Source: JAFKKS01 sp050187875
GTDB taxonomy: Bacteria; Pseudomonadota; Alphaproteobacteria; Rhizobiales; Xanthobacteraceae
DNA length: 64,000 bases
Direction of reading: 5' to 3'
NCBI GenBank assembly: GCA_050187875.1
Contig: JBFWXB010000019.1
Location: 1 to 64,000 of the forward strand
The position numbers and the translations under genes were made by a program. A model generated the notes under the pieces. That model was not told the DNA's origin and did not search any database. It saw only the letters and a program-made list of their open reading frames with translations. Positions 17,023 to 24,677 of this stretch are shown here, piece by piece (position 1 is the first letter of the stretch; each line of letters starts with the position of its first letter).

Positions 17023-17850
17023 ATGGGCGATTTAATCGAGGGGGACGACGGCCTCCCTGTTGACGAGGTCGGTGCGTGGACGCGGGAAAAGCACACCTTC
17101 CTTTGCGATTACATAGAAATATCGCGGGGTGTGCGAGCCAAGTGGCTAGGCCCTTCTCGTGGCGGAGCGACGTTCATTGACTTGTTCTGTGGACCGGGCA
17201 GATCAAAAATCCGCAGGTCGGCTGAATTTATCGACGGTGGCTGCGTCACCGCGTGGAAACGTAGCGTACACGCCCAATCGCCTTTTTCCGAGGTGTTCAT
17301 TGCAGATGATGATGAAGATCGCAGGCGATACGCCGCCGAACGGCTTCGTCGCGCCGGCGCGCCTGTGACGGAGATCGAAGGCGATGCCGTTGCTGCCTCG
17401 AATATCCTTAGAGGACGGCTCAAATCCGACAGCCTGCACTTTGCTTTCATTGATCCGTATAGCATCGGAGCCTTTGATTTCAGAATCGTCGAAAACTTGG
17501 CAAGGCTAAAATACGTGGACATGCTCGTTCATGTCAGCAAAATGGACATGCAGCGAAATACCGGGATGAACATCCTCGAACAACAGTCCGGCTTCGATCG
17601 CTTTGCTCCAGGATGGAGAGACGCCGTCAACCTTCGACAGCGGCACGCGTCGGTGCGACGCGAGGTTTTCGAGTTCTGGCGCGAAAAGGTAAGCCGCCTC
17701 GGAGTTTTCCCTTCAACTGACATGCGCTTAATTACTGGCGACCAAGGTCAGCACCTCTATTGGCTGACGCTTGCAGCGCGGCACGAAATCGCGCTCCGGT
17801 TCTGGAATGCAATTTCGAATAAAACCGGACAGAAAAGCCTGTTTGACTAA
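17023..17850 (+). CDS. tcmP: three-Cys-motif partner protein TcmP, methyltransferase-like
   Basis: This 275-aa protein resembles the TcmP family, named because its gene accompanies a three-Cys-motif (phage Gp37/Gp68) gene. Conserved features are AWTREKHTFLCDYIE near the N-terminus, FIDLFCGPGRS at 51-61 and FAFIDPYSIG around D144. The DLFCGPG and IDPY motifs look like the SAM-binding and catalytic motifs of nucleic-acid methyltransferases, so a methyltransferase-like fold is my inference; the family has no agreed function. ATG 17023 follows GAGGGG, and a longer frame to 16894 lacks similarity. Base composition looks poorer in G+C than neighbours. The gene is convergent with the Gp37/Gp68 gene, the two overlapping by three bases at their stops. 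Confidence 0.8.
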   Translation: MGDLIEGDDGLPVDEVGAWTREKHTFLCDYIEISRGVRAKWLGPSRGGATFIDLFCGPGRSKIRRSAEFIDGGCVTAWKRSVHAQSPFSEVFIADDDEDRRRYAAERLRRAGAPVTEIEGDAVAASNILRGRLKSDSLHFAFIDPYSIGAFDFRIVENLARLKYVDMLVHVSKMDMQRNTGMNILEQQSGFDRFAPGWRDAVNLRQRHASVRREVFEFWREKVSRLGVFPSTDMRLITGDQGQHLYWLTLAARHEIALRFWNAISNKTGQKSLFD

Positions 17851-18596
17851 GCAGAGCACACCGCAGGCATCTCGTCGTACGTCTGTCCGTTAAGCATGCG
17901 TCCCGTAGCCTTCTTGTTCTTGCCGCCCCATTGCTTGAAGAAGAACGCCGCATCGGCGCGTCGACACATCGACTCGATTTCGGCCACCCATGACGGGTTC
18001 ATATAGCGCGCCTTTGGCCCGCTCTCGCCACCGACGATTGCCCAATGGATGTCGCGAAGATCAGCACCCGCAACGCTGCCTATAAGCGGCTCGAACGAAA
18101 TGAAACGAATGATCGCCGGAACGCGCCGAAGCTCGTCGATGCGGGACGTCACACGTCCGTCCTCGACACTCGTCCCGAGCCAGACATTGGGCAGTTTAGG
18201 AAGACCCGGAACAATCTCGATCATCCGGTCCGGTCGCTTCGTCAGTATCTGATAAGTGTGCCGCGGCGTGGCGGCCATCACCTCCCATACGTCAGCAATA
18301 AATTCCGCGGGTACGTCCGCGTGAAATAAATCGGACATCGAATTCACGAAGACGCGCCGCGGTTTTGACCACGTCGCCGGGATATCGAGTGCTTTCCGAT
18401 CGAGTCTGATCTTGCCGGTCCATTTAGCGCGTCCGCCGGTTTTTCGGGTCAGCCCTTTGTACTTGTCCTGTCCCATGGCTTCGAGACGGGCGGCCATTCG
18501 CATTGCATAGCAATTCGTGCAGCCAGCGGTCAGGATTGTGCACCCGGCGACCGGATTCCAAGTCGCATCGGTCCATTCAATCGTAGTTTCAGCCAT
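17847..18596 (-). CDS. phage Gp37/Gp68-family (DUF5131) three-Cys-motif protein
   Basis: This 249-aa protein belongs to the Gp37/Gp68 family (PF07505). It starts AETTIEWTDATWNPVAGC and carries three cysteines, C19, C26 and C29, in C-x6-C-x2-C-Y. Family signatures such as FVNSMSDLFHADVP, HTYQILTKRPDRM, NVWLGTSVED and ISFEPLIGSV follow. The arrangement suggests a metal or iron-sulfur cluster and a TIM-barrel, radical-SAM-like fold, but the chemistry is not known. ATG 18596 follows GGAGG about seven bases upstream. The promoter contains an SOS box. The gene is convergent with tcmP and is of lower apparent G+C, suggesting transfer. Confidence 0.85.
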   Translation of the reverse strand: MAETTIEWTDATWNPVAGCTILTAGCTNCYAMRMAARLEAMGQDKYKGLTRKTGGRAKWTGKIRLDRKALDIPATWSKPRRVFVNSMSDLFHADVPAEFIADVWEVMAATPRHTYQILTKRPDRMIEIVPGLPKLPNVWLGTSVEDGRVTSRIDELRRVPAIIRFISFEPLIGSVAGADLRDIHWAIVGGESGPKARYMNPSWVAEIESMCRRADAAFFFKQWGGKNKKATGRMLNGQTYDEMPAVCSA

Positions 18597-18652
18597 TTGC
18601 AGGTCCTCCGCCGCGCTTCATAAAACGAATCAATGGTGCAAGAAGCACTAAT

Positions 18653-18667
18653 GTTCGCTATTTGTTC
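18653..18667. promoter_or_regulatory. LexA (SOS) box GTTC-N7-GTTC
   Basis: A perfect alphaproteobacterial LexA site (GTTC, seven bases, GTTC; GAAC-N7-GAAC on the coding strand) lies 57 bp upstream of the Gp37/Gp68 start codon, within an A/T-rich promoter-like stretch. A plausible -35 (TTGGCG) lies just upstream on the minus strand, so LexA bound here would cover the promoter. At this base composition about one such match is expected by chance per 64 kb, so position is what makes it convincing. Confidence 0.7.
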
Positions 18668-18720
18668 TATTCTCGCCAAGGTTGTCTCTCGATTTTGGCA
18701 TTGGGAAGCGCGGACGACAA

Positions 18721-18798
18721 TCAGGTGGCATAGAAGCGAATCGTCAGCGTCTCGCGGGCGCGGTCGTAGGCAAAATGGGCGATCACCGAAGATGGCAT
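18721..18798 (-). pseudogene. truncated second copy of the KTSC gene
   Basis: The first 22 codons of the KTSC gene (MPSSVIAHFAYDRARETLTI and two more) are preserved, followed by three unrelated codons and a stop. The remaining two thirds of the domain are missing and are replaced by the promoter side of the Gp37/Gp68 gene. The copied part is 18733-18799, matching 16835-16901 with one difference. Confidence 0.85.
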
Positions 18799-18799
18799 G
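18733..18799. repeat. right direct repeat bounding the tcmP cassette
   Basis: This is the partner of 16835-16901 in the same orientation, 67 bp with a single mismatch (aggatgg versus agatgg context). The two copies enclose tcmP, the Gp37/Gp68 gene and the SOS box. No integrase or transposase lies between them. Confidence 0.92.
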
Positions 18800-19370
18800 A
18801 AGAAACAACGCGGAAGGCCTGTCCGCGGTTGCCGCGGACCGTCACCGAAGGGTCACAGGCGGCCGAAAGCAAATGGTCGCCGCGGTCCTATAATACCCCC
18901 AAAAAATTTCCCCCGAGGCGTTGACACAAATCTGTCGTGGAGCGCGCCCGGCGCCGTCTTGGGAATCCGCGTTTGGAATCCTAGGCTTGTTGCGGTGCTT
19001 CCGATTCGTCCCCGGAATTCACAAATTTCCCCCAGATTTAGTGTTCGATTCAGTTTTAGTGACTATCTATTGACGAGCGAAAGAAGTCGCCCTAGCGTCC
19101 AAGAGGTCGGGCGCGGAGTGTTCTGAGTCCTCGCCGGATGCCCCCGAACAAGGCCAGCACACTTCGCCAAACGCGCAGGTCTTGCGCCGCAGGCTAGGCA
19201 TGGCTGTCCGCGAAAGGGCGCCAGGCGGGTCACCGGCTCTCGGGCTGGAGCCGGACCGACACCAGGGACGTTGACAGAGTAACGGGTGAACGAGCGTGCG
19301 AGCGGACAGTCTTGCGCGAGGGCACAATCATCGGCCGTCCGCAGAGGCGGCACATACGGGGCATAAGAGA
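18800..19370 (+). other. region upstream of nrdJ with a long leader
   Basis: I see no gene in this 570-bp stretch. The left part has A-rich and C-rich runs (ccccaaaaaatttccccc and a second aaatttccccc near 19023). The right 270 bp after the putative promoter are GC-rich and can fold locally (for example ggctc...gagcc near 19231-19247). B12-dependent reductases are often controlled by cobalamin riboswitches, but I could not find the conserved B12-box bases, so none is called. Confidence 0.4.
19070..19098 (+). promoter_or_regulatory. putative nrdJ promoter
   Basis: TTGACG at 19070-19075 and TAGCGT at 19093-19098 are separated by 17 bp, within the only A/T-rich stretch upstream of nrdJ. This fits the alphaproteobacterial vegetative consensus at -35 well and at -10 only moderately. 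It would give a leader of about 265 nt. Confidence 0.4.
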
Positions 19371-22300
19371 ATGCGGATCGAGCGGCGCTACACCAAAGAA
19401 GGCCAGGACGCTTACGCGGGAATCGAGTTCCGTCTGGCGACGAGTGAGATCAAGAACCCGGACGGCTCGATCGTCTTCAAGCGCGACAACGTCGAGGTCC
19501 CGGCGGCGTGGTCGCAGGTCGCCTCCGACGTGCTTGCTCAAAAGTACTTCCGCAAGGCCGGCGTCCCCGCGCGCCTGAAGAAGGTCGAAGAGAATTCCGT
19601 CCCCTCCTGGCTGTGGCGCTCCGAAGCCGATGACGAGGCCCTCGCCGCGCTGCCCGAATCCGACCGCATCGTCGGCGAGCATTCCTCCAAGCAGGTGTTC
19701 GACCGGCTTGCCGGCACCTGGACCTATTGGGGCTGGAAGGGCGGCTACTTCGACAGCGAAGACGACGCGCGCGCCTTCTTCGACGAGCTGCGCTTCATGT
19801 TCGCCATGCAGATGGCGGCGCCGAACTCGCCGCAATGGTTCAACACCGGCCTGCACTGGGCCTATGGCATCGACGGCCCCGGCCAGGGCCACTACTACGT
19901 CGACCCCTTCACCCATAAGCTGACGAAGTCGAAATCGTCCTACGAGCACCCGCAGCCGCACGCCTGCTTCATCCAGTCGATCTCCGACGACCTCGTCAAC
20001 GAGGGCGGGATCATGGACCTGTGGGTGCGGGAAGCGCGCCTCTTCAAATACGGCTCCGGCACCGGCACCAACTTCTCGCGCCTGCGCGGCGAAGGCGAGA
20101 AGCTCGCGGGCGGCGGCTCCTCCTCCGGCTTGATGTCATTCCTCAAGATCGGCGACCGCGCGGCGGGCGCCATCAAGTCCGGCGGCACGACGCGGCGCGC
20201 GGCGAAGATGGTCGTGGTCGACGTCGATCACCCCGATATCGAGCAGTACATCGACTGGAAGGTGATGGAGGAGCAGAAGGTCGCGAACCTCGTGACCGGC
20301 TCCAAGATCAACCAGAAGCACCTCAAGGCGATCCTGAAAGCCTGCGTGAACTGCGAAGGCCCGGGCGGCGACTGCTTCGATCCGGAGAAGAACCCGGCGC
20401 TCAAGCGCGAGATCAAGGCCGCGCGCAAGATGCTGGTGCCGGACAACTACATCCGCCGTGTCATCCAGTTCGCGAAGCAGGGCTACACCGACATCGCCTT
20501 CCCGACCTACGACACCGATTGGGATTCGGAAGCCTATCTCACCGTCTCGGGCCAGAACTCGAACAACTCCGTGCGCGTCACCGACACGTTCCTCAAAGCG
20601 GTCGAGGCGAATGGCGACTTCGCGCTGAAATGGCGCATGACCGGCAAAGTGAAGACGACGAAGCCGGCGCGCGAATTGTGGGACAAGATCGGCTACGCCG
20701 CTTGGGCCTGCGCCGACCCCGGCCTGCAGTATCACACGACGGTCAATGACTGGCACACCTGCCCGGCGTCGGGAGAGATCCGCGCGTCCAATCCGTGCTC
20801 CGAGTACATGTTCTTGGACGACACGGCGTGCAATCTCGCCTCGCTCAACCTGCTGACGTTCCGTGCCTCTTCCGTCATTCCGGGACGCCGCGAAGCGGCG
20901 GGCCCGGAATCCATACTCCGCAGCGCTGGGGTTATGGATTCCGGCTCTCGCGCTTCGCGCTCGGCCGGAATGACAGAAGAAAGTGACAAGCTTCGCTTCG
21001 ACATCGAAGGCTATGAGCACGCGGTGCGGCTGTGGACCATCGTGCTCGAAATCTCGGTGGCGATGGCGCAGTTCCCCTCGAAGCGGATCGCGGAGCTCTC
21101 CTACGAATTCCGCACGCTCGGTCTCGGCTACGCCAATATCGGCGGCCTCCTGATGTCGTCGGGCATCGCCTACGACTCCGACGAGGGCCGCGCGATCTGC
21201 GGCGCACTCACCGCGATCATGACGGGCGTCAGCTACGCCACCTCCGCGGAAATGGCGAAGGAGCTTGGCCCCTTCCCCGGCTACAAGAAGAACGCCGCGC
21301 ACATGCTGCGCGTGATCCGCAACCACCGCCGCGCCGCGCATGGCGAACTCTCCGGCTACGAGAAGGTGGCGACGCCGCCGGTGCCGCTCGACGCCGCGCC
21401 CTGCCCCGATCAATGGCTGATCGCGCACGCCAAGCAGGCGTGGGACCGCGCGCTCGAACTCGGCGAGGCGCATGGCTACCGCAATGCGCAGTCGAGCGTG
21501 ATCGCGCCGACCGGCACGATCGGCCTCGTGATGGATTGCGACACCACCGGCATCGAACCCGACTTCGCGCTGGTGAAGTTCAAGAAGCTCGCGGGCGGCG
21601 GCTACTTCAAGATCATCAATCGCGCGGTGCCGGAAGCGCTGCGCGTGCTCGGCTACTCGGAGGCCGAGATCGCGGAGATCGAAGTCTATGCCGTCGGCCA
21701 CGGCACGCTCTCCAACGCGCCCGGCATCAACCATTCGTCGCTGCGCACCAAGGGCTTCGACGACGAGGCGGTCGCGAAGGTCGAGAAGGCGCTCAAGACC
21801 GCTTTCGACATCAAGTTCGCCTTCAACAAGTGGACGCTCGGCGAGGAGTTCTGCACCAAGGTGCTGGGCGTCGACGCGGTGCAGCTCCTCAACCCGACCT
21901 TCGATCTCTTGAGCCACCTTGGCTTCACCAAGCGCGAGATCGAGGCGGCGAACGTGCATGTCTGCGGCGCGATGACGATCGAAGGCGCGCCGCACCTCAA
22001 GGCCGAGCACTATCCGGTGTTCGACTGCGCCAACCCGTGCGGGCGCAACGGCAAGCGCTATCTCTCGGTCGAGAGCCACATCCGCATGATGGCGGCGGCG
22101 CAGCCCTTCATCTCGGGCGCCATCTCCAAGACCATCAACATGCCGAACGACGCGACGGTCGAGGACTGCAAGGCCGCGTACCTGCTCTCCTGGAAGCTCG
22201 CGCTCAAGGCGAACGCGCTCTACCGCGACGGCTCGAAGCTCTCGCAGCCGCTGCAGTCGCAGCTCATCGCCGACGAGGAGGACGAGGACGACACGGTCGA

Positions 22301-23258
22301 AAGCTTCATCGAGAAGCCGCAGGCCGCGCGCGCATCGGCGCTCGCGGAACGCGTGGTGGAGAAGATCGTCGAGCGCGTCACCGTGCTGCGCGAGCGCGAG
22401 CGCATGCCCGACCGGCGCAAGGGCTACACGCAGAAGGCGGTCGTCGGCGGCCACAAGGTCTATCTGCGCACCGGCGAATACGATGACGGCCGCCTCGGCG
22501 AGATCTTCATCGACATGCACAAGGAAGGCGCGGCGCTGCGCTCGATCATCAACAACTTCGCGATCGCGGTGTCGCTCGGCCTGCAATACGGCGTGCCGCT
22601 CGAGGAGTATGTCGACGCCTTCACCTTCACCCGCTTCGAGCCGAACGGCCCGGTGCAGGGCAACGACACGATCAAATACGCGACCTCGATGCTCGACTAT
22701 ATCTTCCGCGAGCTCGCGGTGTCGTATCTCGACCGCTTCGACCTCGCGCATGTCGACCCCTCGCAGGGAAGCTTCGACGCCATCGGCAAGGGCGTGGAGG
22801 AAGGCAAGCCGAGCACCGCGCCGGCGACGAAATACATGTCGCGCGGCCTCACCCGTTCGCGCGCCGACAAGCTCGTCGTGATGCGCGGGGGCGAAGGCCG
22901 CGGCGGCTCGTCTTCCGCCGGCGCCGGCAACACGGAGGCCCGCGGCTCCCATCCCTCCCCTTCAGGGGAGGGTGGCGCGCGCAGCGCGCCGGGTGGGGTG
23001 GCGAGCAACGTCACCGCCATCGCCAGCGCCGCGGCGCTGAAGGAAGAGCCGCAGGCGAAGCTCTCGCCGGCCGAAAAGCTGGAGCAACTCCCCTGGCAGA
23101 AAGCCGATGCCAAGGCCCACGCCGCCGAACGCTCGGCGGAAGCGCGCGCCCGCGGCTACGAAGGCGAGATGTGCGGCGAATGCGGCAACTTCACCCTCGT
23201 GCGCAACGGCACCTGCATGAAGTGCGACACGTGCGGGTCCACGACGGGGTGTTCGTAA
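19371..23258 (+). CDS. nrdJ: vitamin B12-dependent (class II) ribonucleotide reductase
   Basis: This enzyme reduces ribonucleotides to deoxyribonucleotides with adenosylcobalamin, independent of oxygen. At 1295 aa it is somewhat longer than usual because of inserts. The start MRIERRYTKEGQDAYAGIEF (ATG 19371) fits the family. The finger-loop region NPCSEYMFLDDTACNLASLN, the catalytic-loop region with PTGTIGLVMDCDTTGIEPD, and the C-terminal thioredoxin-reducible cysteines (MCGECGNFTLVRNGTC, then CDTCG) are all seen. Residues about 502-535 are encoded by a complete family-C repeat, and about 1194-1211 by a second repeat type. Both are in frame and in surface or linker positions by comparison with the normal order NLLxF...FDxExYxHAVRLW. 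No other dNTP enzyme is nearby. Confidence 0.97.
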   Translation: MRIERRYTKEGQDAYAGIEFRLATSEIKNPDGSIVFKRDNVEVPAAWSQVASDVLAQKYFRKAGVPARLKKVEENSVPSWLWRSEADDEALAALPESDRIVGEHSSKQVFDRLAGTWTYWGWKGGYFDSEDDARAFFDELRFMFAMQMAAPNSPQWFNTGLHWAYGIDGPGQGHYYVDPFTHKLTKSKSSYEHPQPHACFIQSISDDLVNEGGIMDLWVREARLFKYGSGTGTNFSRLRGEGEKLAGGGSSSGLMSFLKIGDRAAGAIKSGGTTRRAAKMVVVDVDHPDIEQYIDWKVMEEQKVANLVTGSKINQKHLKAILKACVNCEGPGGDCFDPEKNPALKREIKAARKMLVPDNYIRRVIQFAKQGYTDIAFPTYDTDWDSEAYLTVSGQNSNNSVRVTDTFLKAVEANGDFALKWRMTGKVKTTKPARELWDKIGYAAWACADPGLQYHTTVNDWHTCPASGEIRASNPCSEYMFLDDTACNLASLNLLTFRASSVIPGRREAAGPESILRSAGVMDSGSRASRSAGMTEESDKLRFDIEGYEHAVRLWTIVLEISVAMAQFPSKRIAELSYEFRTLGLGYANIGGLLMSSGIAYDSDEGRAICGALTAIMTGVSYATSAEMAKELGPFPGYKKNAAHMLRVIRNHRRAAHGELSGYEKVATPPVPLDAAPCPDQWLIAHAKQAWDRALELGEAHGYRNAQSSVIAPTGTIGLVMDCDTTGIEPDFALVKFKKLAGGGYFKIINRAVPEALRVLGYSEAEIAEIEVYAVGHGTLSNAPGINHSSLRTKGFDDEAVAKVEKALKTAFDIKFAFNKWTLGEEFCTKVLGVDAVQLLNPTFDLLSHLGFTKREIEAANVHVCGAMTIEGAPHLKAEHYPVFDCANPCGRNGKRYLSVESHIRMMAAAQPFISGAISKTINMPNDATVEDCKAAYLLSWKLALKANALYRDGSKLSQPLQSQLIADEEDEDDTVESFIEKPQAARASALAERVVEKIVERVTVLRERERMPDRRKGYTQKAVVGGHKVYLRTGEYDDGRLGEIFIDMHKEGAALRSIINNFAIAVSLGLQYGVPLEEYVDAFTFTRFEPNGPVQGNDTIKYATSMLDYIFRELAVSYLDRFDLAHVDPSQGSFDAIGKGVEEGKPSTAPATKYMSRGLTRSRADKLVVMRGGEGRGGSSSAGAGNTEARGSHPSPSGEGGARSAPGGVASNVTAIASAAALKEEPQAKLSPAEKLEQLPWQKADAKAHAAERSAEARARGYEGEMCGECGNFTLVRNGTCMKCDTCGSTTGCS
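20874..20974. repeat. family-C repeat inside the nrdJ coding sequence
   Basis: The unit starts gtcattccgggacgccgcga and ends cggccggaatgac, with the diagnostic inner pair cccggaatccata / tatggattccgg. It is the same element as the intergenic copies at 9968, 16010 and 27506. It is read in the nrdJ frame without a stop and encodes the peptide VIPGRREAAGPESILRSAGV followed by MDSGSRASRSAGM. Confidence 0.95.
22950..23001. repeat. second repeat-like segment inside nrdJ
   Basis: The segment is made of ccctccccttcaggggaggg, a palindrome, then gcgcgcagcgcgc, a second palindrome, and ends gggtggggtgg. It encodes SHPSPSGEGGARSAPGG in the linker before the C-terminal cysteine domain. Such segments are common between genes in Rhizobiales. 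I found no second copy in this window, so the assignment as a dispersed repeat rests on its structure. Confidence 0.6.
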
Positions 23259-23690
23259 GGCGCGAGTGCACGCGCCGCACCCCGCGCCGTCATCCTGAAG
23301 CGGCCGCGCGCACCAAACGTCATCCTGAGGTGCGCGCGAAGCGCGCCTCGAAGGATGGCCGCAAGTCAAAGCGTTTGTTCTTGCATTATGGCCGGGCTCG
23401 TCCGGGCCATCCACGTTTTTCACGCCGAGCGCTGGCATGACGGAAGAGATGCGAGGTTCGTGTAACTAGGCAACCGTAGCCCGGGTTGAGCGGAGCGAAA
23501 CCCGGGATCAGAGTCCGCCGCAAATTCCGCCCCGCATTTCGCTGCGCTCAATGCGGGCTACGGCGCCCGAACGCGCCGCACCGCTGCGGCTCCACTGCCT
23601 GCACCCATAAGCCTGCGACGCCGCGGTCCTTGCCCCTCCCCCATCGCCAGCGCATCATGTCGCCTCATTGAAGCGATGGGGGGGGCGACC
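23259..23690. repeat. gene-free block of several dispersed repeats
   Basis: This 430-bp gap holds no gene. It contains a unit built from two gtcatcctga arms and a tgcgcgcgaagcgcgc hairpin (23289-23359), a degenerate family-A-like unit (catta...ggccgggctcgtccgggcc, 23384-23442), and a family-D unit (gtagcccgggttgagcggag to tgcgggctacgg, 23476-23563). Repeats are nested side by side, as at a hotspot. Confidence 0.75.
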
Positions 23691-23987
23691 ATGACCGCGT
23701 TCAATGCCGTGCGGTTCCGGGTGAAGCCGGGACGCGACCAGGACTTCCTTGACGCGCATAAGAGCGTCCAAGCCGACTGGCCGGGGCTGCGCCACGTCAA
23801 CATCATCAAGACTGGCGAGCAGGCCTACTGCATCATCGCCGAGTGGAACGACGTCGCGGCGCTTGCGGCGGCGCGGCCGCAGATGATCGCGACGCTCGAC
23901 AGCTTCCGCGACACCTTGGAAGACCTCGGCGGCGGGCGCGGCGTCACCGACCCGGTGTCCGGCCCGGTGGTGCTGAATTTGAAGTGA
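23691..23987 (+). CDS. small dimeric alpha/beta-barrel (ABM-like) protein
   Basis: This 98-aa protein resembles the antibiotic-biosynthesis-monooxygenase/stress-responsive barrel superfamily. It has a first strand FNAVRFRVKPGRDQDFLDAH, a central HVNIIKTGEQAYCIIAEW and a following helix. Members act as small oxygenases or have unknown roles; the substrate cannot be told. ATG 23691 follows a run of G; an in-frame ATG at 23676 would overlap that run. It is an isolated gene in repeat-rich DNA. Confidence 0.6.
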   Translation: MTAFNAVRFRVKPGRDQDFLDAHKSVQADWPGLRHVNIIKTGEQAYCIIAEWNDVAALAAARPQMIATLDSFRDTLEDLGGGRGVTDPVSGPVVLNLK

Positions 23988-24038
23988 TCTCGGGATGGGC
24001 TCCTTGGCCAAGCCTTCCGCTTGCACTATCTTGCCCGA

Positions 24039-24275
24039 ATGAAAACGAAGATGTTGGAAGCGGCGCTGACCAAGGTCGAGCAGTGGCCGCCCGCCGTGCA
24101 GGACGAGCTAGCGCAAATCGCGCTCGAAATGGACCACGACATCGCCGATGGCATCTATCACGCCAGCGCCGAGGAGCTTGCGGCGATCGACGAAGGTATG
24201 CGCGCTGCGGATGCGGGGCGCTTCGCGACTGCGAATGAAGTCGAAGCAGCATTCGCCAAGTTCCGCAAAGGATGA
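24039..24275 (+). CDS. antitoxin of a ParE/RelE-type module
   Basis: This 78-aa acidic protein (MKTKMLEAALTKVEQWPPAV onwards) has a conserved HASAEELAAIDEGMRAADAGRFATANEV section, like antitoxins that accompany ParE toxins. Such a protein neutralises the toxin by wrapping its C-terminal part around it and usually represses its own promoter. The stop codon overlaps the toxin start by four bases (ATGA), a standard sign of an operon. ATG 24039 is preferred to 24021. Confidence 0.75.
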   Translation: MKTKMLEAALTKVEQWPPAVQDELAQIALEMDHDIADGIYHASAEELAAIDEGMRAADAGRFATANEVEAAFAKFRKG

Positions 24276-24556
24276 AGGTCCATTTTACGACGCCCGCACT
24301 TATCGATCTCGCTTCGCTGGCCGCCTATCTTTCGCTTTACTATCCCTCGATCGCACCCAGCGTCGAAGCGCGCATTCACGCTGTGATCGCCCATATCGCC
24401 GAATGGCCCGAGAGCGCACCGATCGTCGCGCAGCGTGCCGGCATTCGCATGATGCCGCTCGGCCGCTACCCTTACAAAATCTATTACCGCGTGGCGGCGG
24501 AAAGGCTTGAGATTCTCCGCATTCGCCATACTGCGCAGCGCCCGATCGAGAAATAG
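24272..24556 (+). CDS. ParE/RelE-family toxin
   Basis: This 94-aa toxin of the RelE/ParE superfamily starts MKVHFTTPALIDLASLAAYL and has the central helices, then RMMPLGRYPYKIYYRVAAERLEILRIRHTAQRP, the family's C-terminal strand region with basic residues. ParE members poison DNA gyrase; RelE members cut ribosome-bound mRNA. The sequence looks closer to ParE. It forms a two-gene module with the antitoxin. Confidence 0.82.
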   Translation: MKVHFTTPALIDLASLAAYLSLYYPSIAPSVEARIHAVIAHIAEWPESAPIVAQRAGIRMMPLGRYPYKIYYRVAAERLEILRIRHTAQRPIEK

Positions 24557-24603
24557 GCGCTCGAGGTCATTCCCATGCTCCTCAAGAGCCCCGCCGAACC
24601 ATT

Positions 24604-24634
24604 CCCGCATTTCGCTACGCTCAATACGGGCTAC
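24604..24634. repeat. half unit of repeat family D
   Basis: The arm cccgcatttcgctacgctca atacgggctac matches the right arm of the family-D unit at 23476-23563. The left arm is missing. It lies in the 120-bp gap after the toxin gene. Confidence 0.6.
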
Positions 24635-24677
24635 CACACTTGCACCGCTCCGGGCCCTGCCGCACAGTCGCGCCTCC

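Noticed and set aside
19099..19370. Cobalamin riboswitch upstream of nrdJ
   Set aside because: Expected from biology, but I could not find the conserved B12-box or core bases in the leader. A covariance-model search (Rfam RF00174) would decide.
20136..22952. 938-codon open frame antisense to nrdJ
   Set aside because: It is the mirror of a strongly GC-biased coding frame. The translation has no family features and is full of Arg/Ala/His runs.
24021..24038. Upstream start of the antitoxin
   Set aside because: ATG 24039 gives the more typical antitoxin N-terminus; the extra six residues are not family-like.
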